Positions 50,109-58,804 are shown, counted from the stretch's first letter. The stretch: DNA of 61,836 bases from JAPLZH01 sp964450345 (GCA_964450345.1 CAYVEL010000003.1:1-61836), one strand, 5' to 3'. Translations and numbers: made by a program. The notes: generated by a model not told the origin, from the letters alone.

Positions 50109-51098
50109 CTAGCCTTTTTTACGATTTATGGCAAGAGTGATTAAGTGATCTATAAAATGTTCTAATTTTCCACCCACAGCATGAAGAGCTTTTGGTAATA
50201 AAGATGCCTCTGTTAAGCCTGGTAATGTATTAGTTTCCAGAATAAATATTCCCCTCTTAGGATGAATTATAAAATCTGAACGAGAATAATGATTAAGACC
50301 TAAAGCTTCATGAGCGAGCTTAGAAAGCCTCATTATTTCTTCCTTAATATCATGACTAAAATTAGCAGGACAGATCTCTTCTGATTTACCTTCATATTTA
50401 GCTTCATAATCAAAAAAATCTTTACCAATAGGTCTAATCTCTACCGGAGGAAGAGCATAAAGCTTTTGGTCTCTGAAATTCTCTATAACACCACAGGTAG
50501 CTTCTATGCCTTTAATATATTCCTCAATCATTAAATCATCAGAAACTTCAAAAGCCTTTTTAAGAGCTACTTCTATACCCTCAAAATCATTAACAATAAA
50601 GACTCCGACAGATGAACCAGCAGAAACCGGTTTAATAACGAAAGGAAGATGTACTGTTTTAAATATCTGCATTGCTAGATTATGCAGATTATCTTTTTTA
50701 ATATCTTTATCATCAGCTTTAATTAGCTTGTGATAAGGACTTTGAATCCCCCTCTTCTTATAAGCATCTTTAGATAGAGCTTTATTCATTCCAATAGCAG
50801 AAGAGAAAGAATCTGAACCTGTGAATGGAATATTATGATGTTCTAAAATTTTCTGAATTTGGCCGTCTTCTCCATACTCACCATGAAGTGCAATAAAAGC
50901 TACATCGATTCTTTTTAAAGCATTTTCTGGCTTAACGACTAAACCATCAATATGCCATACACCCTGTTTATCTATAAAAATATCAACACCTTCAAATTTA
51001 TCTGAGTTTAGATTATTTAAAACGGTAGCACCACTCTTAAGTGACACTTCGTACTCATGACTTGGACCACCTCTCAATACTCCAACTCTTATTTTCAT
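50109..51098 (-). CDS. ddl: D-alanine--D-alanine ligase
   Basis: The 329-residue ATP-grasp enzyme makes D-Ala-D-Ala for MurF. It shows GGPSHEYEVSLKSGATVL, ALHGEYGEDGQIQ, FVIKPVSAGSSVGVF and the metal motif ILETNTLPGLTEASLLPK. TAAAAT (51105-51110) ends 6 nt before the ATG. It follows uvrC on the same strand but has its own promoter. Confidence 0.94.
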   Translation of the reverse strand: MKIRVGVLRGGPSHEYEVSLKSGATVLNNLNSDKFEGVDIFIDKQGVWHIDGLVVKPENALKRIDVAFIALHGEYGEDGQIQKILEHHNIPFTGSDSFSSAIGMNKALSKDAYKKRGIQSPYHKLIKADDKDIKKDNLHNLAMQIFKTVHLPFVIKPVSAGSSVGVFIVNDFEGIEVALKKAFEVSDDLMIEEYIKGIEATCGVIENFRDQKLYALPPVEIRPIGKDFFDYEAKYEGKSEEICPANFSHDIKEEIMRLSKLAHEALGLNHYSRSDFIIHPKRGIFILETNTLPGLTEASLLPKALHAVGGKLEHFIDHLITLAINRKKG

Positions 51099-51145
51099 AA
51101 ATATATTTTATCATATAAAAATAAAAAGCCATCGCGAAATTACAA

Positions 51146-52396
51146 CTAGTCAATGATAGCCCGTTTAACTTTTCTTTGAAGTCTCTGATTTCTGATAGAA
51201 AAACGATGCGCTTCTGAGTTAGCTAGGACAACAGATTTTTCCAGAGTCTTATCTTTTATTATCTCTAAAGTAGAACCTCCTCCCTCAATAGCCTTAGGGC
51301 GATGATATTCATTCTTAATAACACTCACCACTGGAATATTTAGGCTGTATTCTTTTAATGCTTTTTCAGCAGAATTTCTCTCAATAATATTTCCGTCTAC
51401 CACTATTAAATCAGGCATTCTCCACTCTGAATGTTTTAATCTTCTTTTTATAATTTCGTAAGTGTTCGCGGAATCATTATTCCCGTTTACACCTCCGTCT
51501 TTATTAAGGCCTTTTATTTTAAAAATTCTGTATTCCCTCTTATTTGGTTCACCATCTTCTACCACTGTCATAACCCCTACCGGATTTGAGCCGGATAGAT
51601 GGGATACGTCATATGCTTCGATTCTGAAACCAGATGTTCTGCTGTCGATATCATCTTTAATTAAAGCGATATCATTAATGTGTTCAAGAGAAAATAGTTT
51701 TCTTTTATAAATCTCCGCTGTTTCAAAATCTTCTTTCTTTGCGAGCGAATTCATTTTCTCAGTTATTTTTTCTCTAAGAGATTCTGTTTCTCCACTAAAA
51801 ATCATTTTTAAATAATCAATATTTTCTGCATATTTACTAGCGCTAATTTCTCCAATACAGATACCAGGACAGAGACCTATCTGATAACTAAAACAAGGTT
51901 TACCCTGATCTGGTTCACATTTATCTCTAAAAGGAATTATTTTTCTAACCACCTTTAATGCGGATTTTAAAAGAGTGCTGTTAGTGTATGGGCCGAAAGA
52001 ATATTTAATCTTTAGAGTATTTAACATTTCAAGATTTCTGGCGCGTTCAATTAGTACACGTGGAAATTTCTCATCTGTTATGACTATATAGTTAAAACTC
52101 TTATTATCTTTTTCTTTAGTATTGTAATTGGGCTGATACTGTTTAATAAGATTAGCTTCGAGAATTATTGCCTCTAGAACGCTTTTTGTTTCTTTAAATT
52201 CAATATTATCAGCTGAGGTAACCATATCTATTAGAAGTGGTCCTCTGGTCTTAATTAGATCATTGGAAAAATAACTTCTAGTTCTATCTCGAAGCGAAGT
52301 AGCACGACCAATATAAAGAATATCAGAGCCTTTTTTAAAAAAGTATACTCCGGGAGTTTCTGGAAGATTTAGTTTTTCGAAATCCTTTATTTCCAT
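51146..52396 (-). CDS. uvrC: UvrC excinuclease subunit, short form
   Basis: The product has 416 residues against about 600 usually. The GIY-YIG nuclease (TPGVYFFKKGSDILYIGRAT), the UVR motif (AKKEDFETAEIYKRKL) and the RNase H-like nuclease domain (EAYDVSHLSG, LIVVDGN, SEAHRFSIRNQR with the Asp, Asp, His residues) are all present. The C-terminal helix-hairpin-helix pair is missing. Both incisions could still be made, with weaker DNA binding (inference). Confidence 0.9.
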   Translation of the reverse strand: MEIKDFEKLNLPETPGVYFFKKGSDILYIGRATSLRDRTRSYFSNDLIKTRGPLLIDMVTSADNIEFKETKSVLEAIILEANLIKQYQPNYNTKEKDNKSFNYIVITDEKFPRVLIERARNLEMLNTLKIKYSFGPYTNSTLLKSALKVVRKIIPFRDKCEPDQGKPCFSYQIGLCPGICIGEISASKYAENIDYLKMIFSGETESLREKITEKMNSLAKKEDFETAEIYKRKLFSLEHINDIALIKDDIDSRTSGFRIEAYDVSHLSGSNPVGVMTVVEDGEPNKREYRIFKIKGLNKDGGVNGNNDSANTYEIIKRRLKHSEWRMPDLIVVDGNIIERNSAEKALKEYSLNIPVVSVIKNEYHRPKAIEGGGSTLEIIKDKTLEKSVVLANSEAHRFSIRNQRLQRKVKRAIID

Positions 52397-52447
52397 TTTA
52401 TTATTCTTTATCTAGATTTTATCAAAACTCACCGAAACTTTAGGAAA

Positions 52448-55174
52448 CTAAACGTATTTCTTTAGATATTTTGCTGTATGAGATTTTGTAGATTTTGCCA
52501 CCTCTTCTGGAGTTCCTTTTGCAACCACTTCACCACCTCCCACACCGCCCTCTGGACCAATATCTATAATATAGTCTGAAGATTTAATTAGGTCCATATT
52601 ATGTTCAATAACCATAACAGTACTTCCCTTATCTACTAGTTTCTGAAGAATTTCAATAAGTTTTCTAACATCCTCGTAATGAAGACCGATAGTAGGTTCA
52701 TCCAATAAATAAACAGTTTTCTGTAAGTGAGCTCTATATAGCTCTGAAGATATTTTAACTCTCTGTGCCTCTCCTCCTGAGAGAGTTGTAGCTGACTGAC
52801 CTAATTGTAAATATCCTAGACCTACTTCATTCAATGTTTTTAATCTGTCATAAACAGCAGGAATATCCACGAAGAATTCTAATGCTTCTTCGACTGTCAT
52901 ACCTAGAACTTCAAATACATTCTTATGTTTATATTTAACTTCTAAAGTCTCTTTAGTAAATCTCTTTCCCTCACATACATCACATGGTACATAAACTGTG
53001 GGTAGGAAGTGCATTTCTACTGCAATTTCTCCATTTCCCTGACAAGCTTCACATCTTCCACCCTTAACGTTAAATGAAAATCTATTAGCCTTCCAACCAC
53101 GAACACGAGCTTCTGAAGTAGCTGCAAATAAATCACGAATATGAGTCCATGCTCCAGTATATGTAACAGGATTTGAACGAGGTGTTCTACCGATGGCAGA
53201 CTGGTCTATTAGAATTACTCTACCGACATTTTCAGCACCTTCGAATTTCTTACAATTAAATACTTCATCTGTTCTGTGACGTCTCTCTAGTCTAGACTGT
53301 AAATTCTTATGAACGATTTCATACATAAAAGACGACTTACCTGAACCAGATACTCCAGTTACAGAAATAAATCGACCTAAAGGAATATCAATATTTATAT
53401 CTTTTATGTTAAAGACTTTACCGTTCTTTATAGAAAGCTTACCTAAATCTTTATTTCTTCTAAATTTAGGAACTTCTATTTTCTTATCGCCTCTTAGATA
53501 GTCTAGAGTTAATGAACCAGATTCATTATTTTTAGCAGTTAAAAGTTTTTCTAGATTATCAGCCACCACCACCTTACCTCCATGAACTCCTGCACCTGGT
53601 CCAATATCAATTAAATAATCTGAAGCGAAAATAGTATCCTCATCATGCTCAACTACTATAATAGTATTTCCAATATCACGTAAGTTAAGAAGAGTTTTAA
53701 TCAATCTGTCATTATCTCTCTGATGAAGACCGATAGTAGGTTCATCTAGAACATATAGAGCACCTACTAGGCCAGATCCAAGCTGTGATGCTAGTCTAAT
53801 TCTCTGTGCTTCACCACCAGAAAGTGTATAAGCTCTACGATTAAGTGCTAAGTATTCAATACCAACATTAAGCATGAACTTTAATCTGTTTTCAATCTCG
53901 CGAATAACTACTTTTGAAATACTCTTTTCAGTTTCAGTTAGATTTAATTCTTCAAAATATTTATAACAATCAGCAATAGAAAAAGCTGTAACATTCACTA
54001 TATTTTTTCCACCAATTAAAACATGTAATGCTTCTTCACGAAGTCTGGCACCCTTACAAGCTTCACATGGATCATCTGTAAAGAAAGTCTTTGTTCCTAA
54101 ACCATTACAAACCTGACAAGCTCCGTATGGTGAATTGAAAGAGAAAAGACGTGGTTCTATTTCAGGATATGAATATCCATCTTTCGGACAAGCGAATTTA
54201 GATGACATCATAAATTCAGAATCAATAGCAATATCGTATGCATCAATAGATACGTCTTTAACTGCCTTAGCTAAATCAGGACGTCCTGTAGCTGAATCAT
54301 TTTTATCTGAAGTTTTACCAGATGAAAATACGATCTGTACTAAGCCATCAGCCTCTGTTAGTGAGCGTTCGAGCGACTCCCCTAATCTTTCCTCTGAATT
54401 TTTCTGATCTTTCTTAAATTCAAAAAGTGAAATTCTATCTACTAAAACACTGATCTCGTGCTTCTTATTTTTAGAAAGCTCAATCTTATCGCGAAGCTTC
54501 TTTCTCTCACCGTCTACAAGTACTTCTCTAAAACCTTTGCCGAGTAAATCATAAAGGAGCTGATAGTATTCTCCCTTTCTTCCACGAACTATAGGAGCGA
54601 ATATTTCAATAAAATCGCTTCTCTTTGCTCCAAGTTTTTTAGAATCATTAACTTTATCAATAACAAAAGACTTAATCTCTTCTAGAGAAAGTTTTTCAAT
54701 TGGAGTTCCACAAAGTAAACAGTGCGGTTTTCCAATACGAGCGAAGAATACTCTTAGATAATCATAAATTTCTGTAATAGTAGCTACTGTAGAACGAGGA
54801 TTATTCGATCTAGACTTCTGATCAATAGAGATAGCTGGAGAAAGACCGACAATTTCATCGACATCAGGTTTCTGCATCTGTCTTAAGAATTGACGAGCAT
54901 AAGAAGAAAGAGACTCCACATATCTACGCTGTCCTTCTGCGAAAATAGTATCGAAAGCAAGAGATGATTTACCAGAACCAGAAAGACCGGTAATAGCCAC
55001 CATCTTATTTCTAGGCATTTCTACCGTAATGTTTTTAAGGTTATGAGTTCTAGCACCTTTAACAATAATCATGTCTTCCCCATGATTATGGTGATTTAAA
55101 TGCGAAATATCGCCATGTTTTTCATGACTAGAATGATTTTCTGCATTGTTTTTTGATGCTTTTTTCTCTTTCAT
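52448..55174 (-). CDS. uvrA: UvrA excinuclease ATPase with His-rich N-terminus
   Basis: The 908-residue damage sensor has two ABC modules: Walker A GLSGSGKSSLAFDT and GVSGSGKSSFMYE, signatures LSGGEAQRIRLASQLG and LSGGEAQRVKISSELY, and zinc motifs such as CEACQGNGE with CDVCEGKRF. Before the usual start (MIIVKGARTHNLKN) lies a 34-residue extension with eight His. TATAAT ends 11 nt before the ATG at 55174, so the extension is probably translated. Confidence 0.95.
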   Translation of the reverse strand: MKEKKASKNNAENHSSHEKHGDISHLNHHNHGEDMIIVKGARTHNLKNITVEMPRNKMVAITGLSGSGKSSLAFDTIFAEGQRRYVESLSSYARQFLRQMQKPDVDEIVGLSPAISIDQKSRSNNPRSTVATITEIYDYLRVFFARIGKPHCLLCGTPIEKLSLEEIKSFVIDKVNDSKKLGAKRSDFIEIFAPIVRGRKGEYYQLLYDLLGKGFREVLVDGERKKLRDKIELSKNKKHEISVLVDRISLFEFKKDQKNSEERLGESLERSLTEADGLVQIVFSSGKTSDKNDSATGRPDLAKAVKDVSIDAYDIAIDSEFMMSSKFACPKDGYSYPEIEPRLFSFNSPYGACQVCNGLGTKTFFTDDPCEACKGARLREEALHVLIGGKNIVNVTAFSIADCYKYFEELNLTETEKSISKVVIREIENRLKFMLNVGIEYLALNRRAYTLSGGEAQRIRLASQLGSGLVGALYVLDEPTIGLHQRDNDRLIKTLLNLRDIGNTIIVVEHDEDTIFASDYLIDIGPGAGVHGGKVVVADNLEKLLTAKNNESGSLTLDYLRGDKKIEVPKFRRNKDLGKLSIKNGKVFNIKDINIDIPLGRFISVTGVSGSGKSSFMYEIVHKNLQSRLERRHRTDEVFNCKKFEGAENVGRVILIDQSAIGRTPRSNPVTYTGAWTHIRDLFAATSEARVRGWKANRFSFNVKGGRCEACQGNGEIAVEMHFLPTVYVPCDVCEGKRFTKETLEVKYKHKNVFEVLGMTVEEALEFFVDIPAVYDRLKTLNEVGLGYLQLGQSATTLSGGEAQRVKISSELYRAHLQKTVYLLDEPTIGLHYEDVRKLIEILQKLVDKGSTVMVIEHNMDLIKSSDYIIDIGPEGGVGGGEVVAKGTPEEVAKSTKSHTAKYLKKYV

Positions 55175-55245
55175 ATTGACTCGAGATTATAACACAGATT
55201 TTAGGTTTATAGAAGTATATAGAGATAGTTTAATGAATATATAAA

Positions 55246-55470
55246 GTTAAAGCCCGTGAGCGCATCAAGATGCACTCACGGGCCGGGGCTTGTCGACGGG
55301 GCAGGTCGACTCGGGCATGGGACTCTTAGTGGGGGGCTAAGATATAACGCCGGTGAGAAGGGACAGTATGCGTATGAAACGCCAGAAATAGAATTCCTGG
55401 CAAATCCGCTTGTTTTTTGTATTGAGCGGAAACACTGTATTCCTTCCCACCAGCAAAGAACTAAATTGAT
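55246..55470 (-). ncRNA. candidate structured RNA B (uvrB-uvrA intergenic)
   Basis: On the minus strand TTGACT (55499-55504), 16 nt and TATAAT (55477-55482) give a start near 55470. A 15-bp-arm terminator (GCCCGTGAG...CTCACGGGC, 55252-55283) with TTTAACTTT ends the RNA after about 225 nt. A 13-bp helix pairs 55442-55454 with 55349-55361 and encloses smaller hairpins (TCCGCT/AGCGGA, GCCAG/CTGGC). Two more hairpins carry C-rich loops: CTTAG-CCCCCCA-CTAAG (55325-55341) and GTCGAC-CTGCCCC-GTCGAC (55292-55310). No long frame exists. It does not match tmRNA, RNase P RNA or SRP RNA signatures. Confidence 0.65.
55252..55283 (-). terminator. terminator of candidate RNA B
   Basis: GCCCGTGAGCGCATC / GATGCACTCACGGGC, 15 bp with one mismatch-type pair, followed by TTTAACTTT on the minus strand. 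Confidence 0.85.
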
Positions 55471-55476
55471 GTACGT

Positions 55477-55504
55477 ATTATACATACGCTTAAAAAAAAG
55501 TCAA
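55477..55504 (-). promoter_or_regulatory. promoter of candidate RNA B
   Basis: TTGACT, 16 nt, perfect TATAAT, directly after the terminator of candidate RNA A. Confidence 0.78.
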
Positions 55505-55524
55505 CTATTTAAGCAAATTTAAAA

Positions 55525-55811
55525 AAATTGAAAGGCCCGGCGACAAACGGTGTCGCCGGGCCAATTATTGGGCTCCGCCCCCGATATCTGAGCGGAATGC
55601 TCTGCAAACCTATGAGCATTTGTGGTTTAAAAGATCCACAGAACTTGACCCAAAATACACACCGACGAGGCCCCTAGCGGACATAAGTCTATATATGATA
55701 TGTAACGGAAGGATTCACCGCCACAATATCGCACATAAGACACCCATAATTAAATACAGACATCTACGCACATGGGATACCTCGTCGGAAATAACAAAGA
55801 CCAAAAATTAC
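55525..55811 (-). ncRNA. candidate structured RNA A (uvrB-uvrA intergenic)
   Basis: TTGACA (55841-55846), 17 nt and TATAGT (55818-55823) on the minus strand start an RNA near 55811. It ends at GGCCCGGCGACA / TGTCGCCGGGCC (55534-55562) followed by TTTCAATTTTTTT, about 285 nt in all. A 9-bp long-range helix joins 55780-55788 and 55662-55670 (CCGACGAGG / CCTCGTCGG). Downstream hairpins include TGTGG/CCACA, AATGCTC/GAGCATT and GGGC-GGA-GCCC. Only very short frames occur. I could not match it to a known RNA family. Confidence 0.65.
55534..55562 (-). terminator. terminator of candidate RNA A
   Basis: A 12-bp perfect GC-rich stem with an AACGG loop (plus strand), then T-rich sequence on the minus strand. 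Confidence 0.9.
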
Positions 55812-55817
55812 TCTTAT

Positions 55818-55846
55818 ACTATAAGTAATAATATCACTTTTGTCAA
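55818..55846 (-). promoter_or_regulatory. promoter of candidate RNA A
   Basis: Perfect TTGACA with a 17-nt spacer and TATAGT, the best promoter match in the window. It lies about 50 bp past the uvrB stop. Confidence 0.8.
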
Positions 55847-55899
55847 CACGAATAGGTCCCACCTAATAAAAAATTGAAAAATAAGATATTAAGACTTCC

Positions 55900-58115
55900 C
55901 TACTTTTTCTTCCTCTTTAATATCTTAATCTCGTCACGAAGAATTGCAGCAGTCTCAAAATCCAGCTCTTTTACAGCCTCAGTCATCTGTTTTTCTTTTG
56001 ATTTAATAAGAGAAGCTAAAGAAACTTTCTTATCAGCTTTATCTATTTTAGCTAGAGNNNNNNNNNNNNNNNNNNNNNNNNNNNNNNNNNNNNNNNNNNN
56101 NNNNNNNNNNNNNNNNNNNNNNNNNNNNNNNNNNNNNNNNNNNNNNNNNNNNNNNNNTTAATAAGAGAAGCTAAAGAAACTTTCTTATCAGCTTTATCTA
56201 TTTTAGCTAGAGTCTCAGCAGTTCTCTCGTGTTCAGACTCCATCTCGTCTGTAATAGCGCTAATTTTCTTAATGATAGTCTTTGGTGTAATTCCGTGCTC
56301 AGTATTATATGCTTTCTGTATTTCGCGACGACGATTAGTCTCATCTACTGCACGTTTAATAGAACCAGTAATTCTGTCCGCATACAAAATAACTCTACCG
56401 TCCACGTTTCTAGCAGCACGACCAATAATCTGAATCAATGAAGTTTCAGAACGCAAAAATCCTTCTTTATCAGCATCAAGTACTCCAATAAGAGCTACCT
56501 CTGGTAGATCTAGTCCTTCTCTAAGCAAATTCACTCCTACGATTAAATCGAAACCACCCCTCTTACTTCCCTTTCTAAATTCTCCTAGAATTCTAATTCT
56601 ATCTAGAGTATCGATTTCACTATGTAAATATTCAGCTTTAATATCTCTGTCTTTTAGATATTCACTAAGATCTTCTGCCATTTTCTTAGTTAAAGTAGTA
56701 GCAATAACTCTATATCCTAGAGCAATAGCCTTCTCCGCTTCGTTTATAAAATCCTCTATTTGTCCCGGATATTTATTTTGTTTATTTTCTACAACAGGCT
56801 TAATCTCTATAATGGGATCAATAAGACCAGTCGGACGGATAACCTGCTCTACTACATTCTTACTATTTTCACGTTCATAAACACCTGGAGTAGCAGATGT
56901 GTAAATAATCTGACCAACACGCTTTCCGAATTCATCAAACTTTAACGGTCTATTATCTTTAGCAGAAGGAAGTCTAAAGCCATGTTCTACTAGAGTTCTT
57001 TTTCTAGACTCATCACCTGCATACATTGCATTTAATTGAGGAATCGTGACGTGTGACTCATCTATAACAGTTAGAAAATCTGGTGTTCCATCTGGCTTAT
57101 GTGGAAAATACTCTAGAAGAGTATCGGGCGCCTCACCTGCCTTCTTACCACTAAAATGTCTACTGTAATTCTCAATACCATTACAATAACCAACTTCTTT
57201 AATAAGAGCTAAATCATATCTAACTCTTCTTCTGAGTCTTTCTGCTTCAAGAATTTTTCCTTGAGAATCTAATTCTTTTAATCTTTCTTCTAACTCTACT
57301 TGTATTGTTTTAAAGGCACGTGCATTAGACTCTTTATCTGATACGAAATGCTTTGCTGGAAAAAGCAGAAATTCTGTAGGTGAATCTGTAATTCTTCCTG
57401 TAATAGGATTAATTTTTTCAATAGATTTAATCACAGAGTCATCATGCTCCACTCTATAAATACATTCTTCATTAGTAGGCATTATTTCAATAGAAGAACC
57501 AAGTGCGCGGAAAAGACCTGTTTCAAGATCAGCATTTGTTCTGTCAAAATATCTAGAAACCAAGCCCTCAATGAATTCTCTTCTGTCGAACTTATCACCT
57601 ACTCTAACCAATAAATTAGTCTTTAAATATTCAGCTGGACTTCCTAAACCGTAAATACAGGAAACTGATGCGACAATAATCACGTCTTTCCTAGTAAGAA
57701 GCGCCTGTGTAGAAGCGTGTCTAAGTCTATCAATCTCATCATTAATCATCGCCTCCTTCTCTATATATGTATCAGTTACAGGCATATAAGCTTCTGGCTG
57801 ATAGAAATCGTAGTAAGAAACGAAATAGTGAACAGCATTATTCGGAAAAAATTCTTTATACTCTTCTGCAAGCTGTGCAGCGAGGGTTTTATTATGAGCA
57901 ATAACTAGAGTGGGTTTACCATGATTTGCTATGACATTAGCCATAGTAAAAGTCTTTCCAGAGCCAGTAACTCCGAACAATGTCTGTTTATCTAAACCCT
58001 TATTTAACCCTTCACATAAGCCTTTTATAGCTTTAGGCTGATCTCCAGCAGGACTCATCTTCTCTGAAATATTAAAGGTTTGGTCTAGTTTTGAATTTAA
58101 TGGTTTCTTATCCAT
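55900..58115 (-). CDS. uvrB: UvrB excinuclease helicase-like subunit (interrupted by a false gap)
   Basis: UvrB verifies damage and guides UvrC. Walker A GVTGSGKTFTMANV, the damage-probing beta-hairpin YYDFYQPEAYMP, DEx motif TVIDESHVT and motif VI GRAARNVDGRV are present. The frame is broken by 100 N at 56058-56157. Because the 55 nt before the gap are repeated after it, removing 155 nt restores the end: SLASLIKSKEKQMTEAVKEL, DFETAAILRDEI and a basic tail, i.e. the UVR motif. TATAGT (58123-58128) ends 7 nt before the ATG at 58115; the upstream frame to 58193 runs through the previous gene's terminator. Confidence 0.93.
56058..56157. other. 100-N scaffold gap, artefact
   Basis: Positions 56003-56057 and 56158-56212 are the same 55 nt (TTAATAAGAGAAGC ... 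TAGCTAGAG). Two contigs that overlap by 55 nt were joined with a fixed-size N run instead of being merged. No sequence is missing. Confidence 0.93.
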
Positions 58116-58122
58116 TGCTATC

Positions 58123-58151
58123 ACTATACCTAAATTAAACATTTTTGGAAA
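58123..58151 (-). promoter_or_regulatory. uvrB promoter
   Basis: TTTCCA (58146-58151), 17 nt, TATAGT (58123-58128), then 7 nt to the ATG. No LexA-type box is apparent. Confidence 0.6.
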
Positions 58152-58156
58152 ATGAA

Positions 58157-58182
58157 AACCGCCCCAGTTAAGGAGCGGTTCT
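58157..58182 (-). terminator. terminator of the 128-residue orphan gene
   Basis: AACCGCTCC-TTAACT-GGGGCGGTT on the minus strand (one G-U pair), followed by TTCATTTT. Confidence 0.75.
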
Positions 58183-58211
58183 ATCAAAATCAAAAAAATT
58201 ATCCGAGAAAA

Positions 58212-58598
58212 TTAAGGCAAATAACACCCACCCCGACCACAGAAATCACCGTGACCACAAGGTCTGTGCGGCCTGATTAAACGAGGAGAACCATCTTTCT
58301 GCTGAATTTTTTCGCGAAGCAAATGCGGATTATGGCGAAAAAATTCAATATTTTTCATCTTGATTTCCGCCGCACGTTTTTGGTATTCTGCCAGAGTTAC
58401 CCAGCCAGTATTAAATGGATTTTTCTCCCAAAAACGGAGCTCAATCCAAACACCAGATACTTCCTCACGAGCCCAGCCGACAGACCCATGTTTCGTAATA
58501 CCATTAAATAAACCACTATCTGATCCTTGTTTAGAACGATAAATTGGGTTAGTAACACCAAAAACCGTTTCTTCCATAGTAGATGCTTTAGCACTCAT
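58212..58598 (-). CDS. orphan protein with Cys/His-rich tail
   Basis: The 128-residue soluble product is not recognised. A central helix (TLAEYQKRAAEIKMKNIEFF) is flanked by a Trp-rich region (VGWAREEVSGVWIELRFWEK). The tail PHRPCGHGDFCGRGGCYLP has three Cys and two His and may bind a metal. It is GC-richer than the flanking operons and solitary, with a terminator. No Shine-Dalgarno is seen. Confidence 0.6.
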   Translation of the reverse strand: MSAKASTMEETVFGVTNPIYRSKQGSDSGLFNGITKHGSVGWAREEVSGVWIELRFWEKNPFNTGWVTLAEYQKRAAEIKMKNIEFFRHNPHLLREKIQQKDGSPRLIRPHRPCGHGDFCGRGGCYLP

Positions 58599-58651
58599 AA
58601 TTTTTGATTTGTTTAAAGGACTGTCTAACTTTCATCACACCATATGACGAA

Positions 58652-58679
58652 ACAAGCTCTGGATCATTCCAGAGCTTGT
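58652..58679 (-). terminator. hairpin, probable weak terminator
   Basis: ACAAGCTCTGGA-TCAT-TCCAGAGCTTGT is a perfect 12-bp stem. The T-run after it on the minus strand is short (TTT), so it may be a terminator of the small upstream unit or a leader structure of the orphan gene. Confidence 0.5.
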
Positions 58680-58695
58680 ATTTAGGATTTATCTT

Positions 58696-58782
58696 TTAGA
58701 TGGATACATCGCAAACACCAACTCTGGAATAAGTTGTATATAGCACTCTCTTAGTAAACAGCTTTGCGATGATTAAATTCAT
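58696..58782 (-). CDS. possible 28-residue leaderless small protein, or small RNA
   Basis: TTGCGA, 16 nt and TATAAT lie on the minus strand, the -35 being the last codons of the transketolase gene. TATAAT ends 9 nt before an ATG that opens MNLIIAKLFTKRVLYTTY followed by SRVGVCDVSI. A 9-bp inverted repeat (CATCGCAAA / TTTGCGATG) spans the frame, so an RNA function is an alternative. A 12-bp hairpin follows. Confidence 0.4.
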   Translation of the reverse strand: MNLIIAKLFTKRVLYTTYSRVGVCDVSI

Positions 58783-58804
58783 GTATTAGTAATTATAATT
58801 AAAT

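Noticed and set aside
55246..55811. tmRNA, RNase P RNA or SRP RNA in the uvrB-uvrA gap
   Set aside because: No tRNA-like ends or tag frame, no GAGGAAAGTCC or ACAGAA core, and no GGAAGG-type SRP tip are present on either strand.
55256..55877. Plus-strand open frames (88 and 85 codons) in the uvrB-uvrA gap
   Set aside because: They are antisense to the two candidate RNAs, lack promoters and start signals, and read as low-quality protein.
56058..56157. Insertion or real break in uvrB
   Set aside because: The exact 55-nt repeat on both sides shows that it is an assembly join.
58116..58193. Longer start of uvrB
   Set aside because: The extension runs through the terminator of the upstream orphan gene and through the uvrB promoter.
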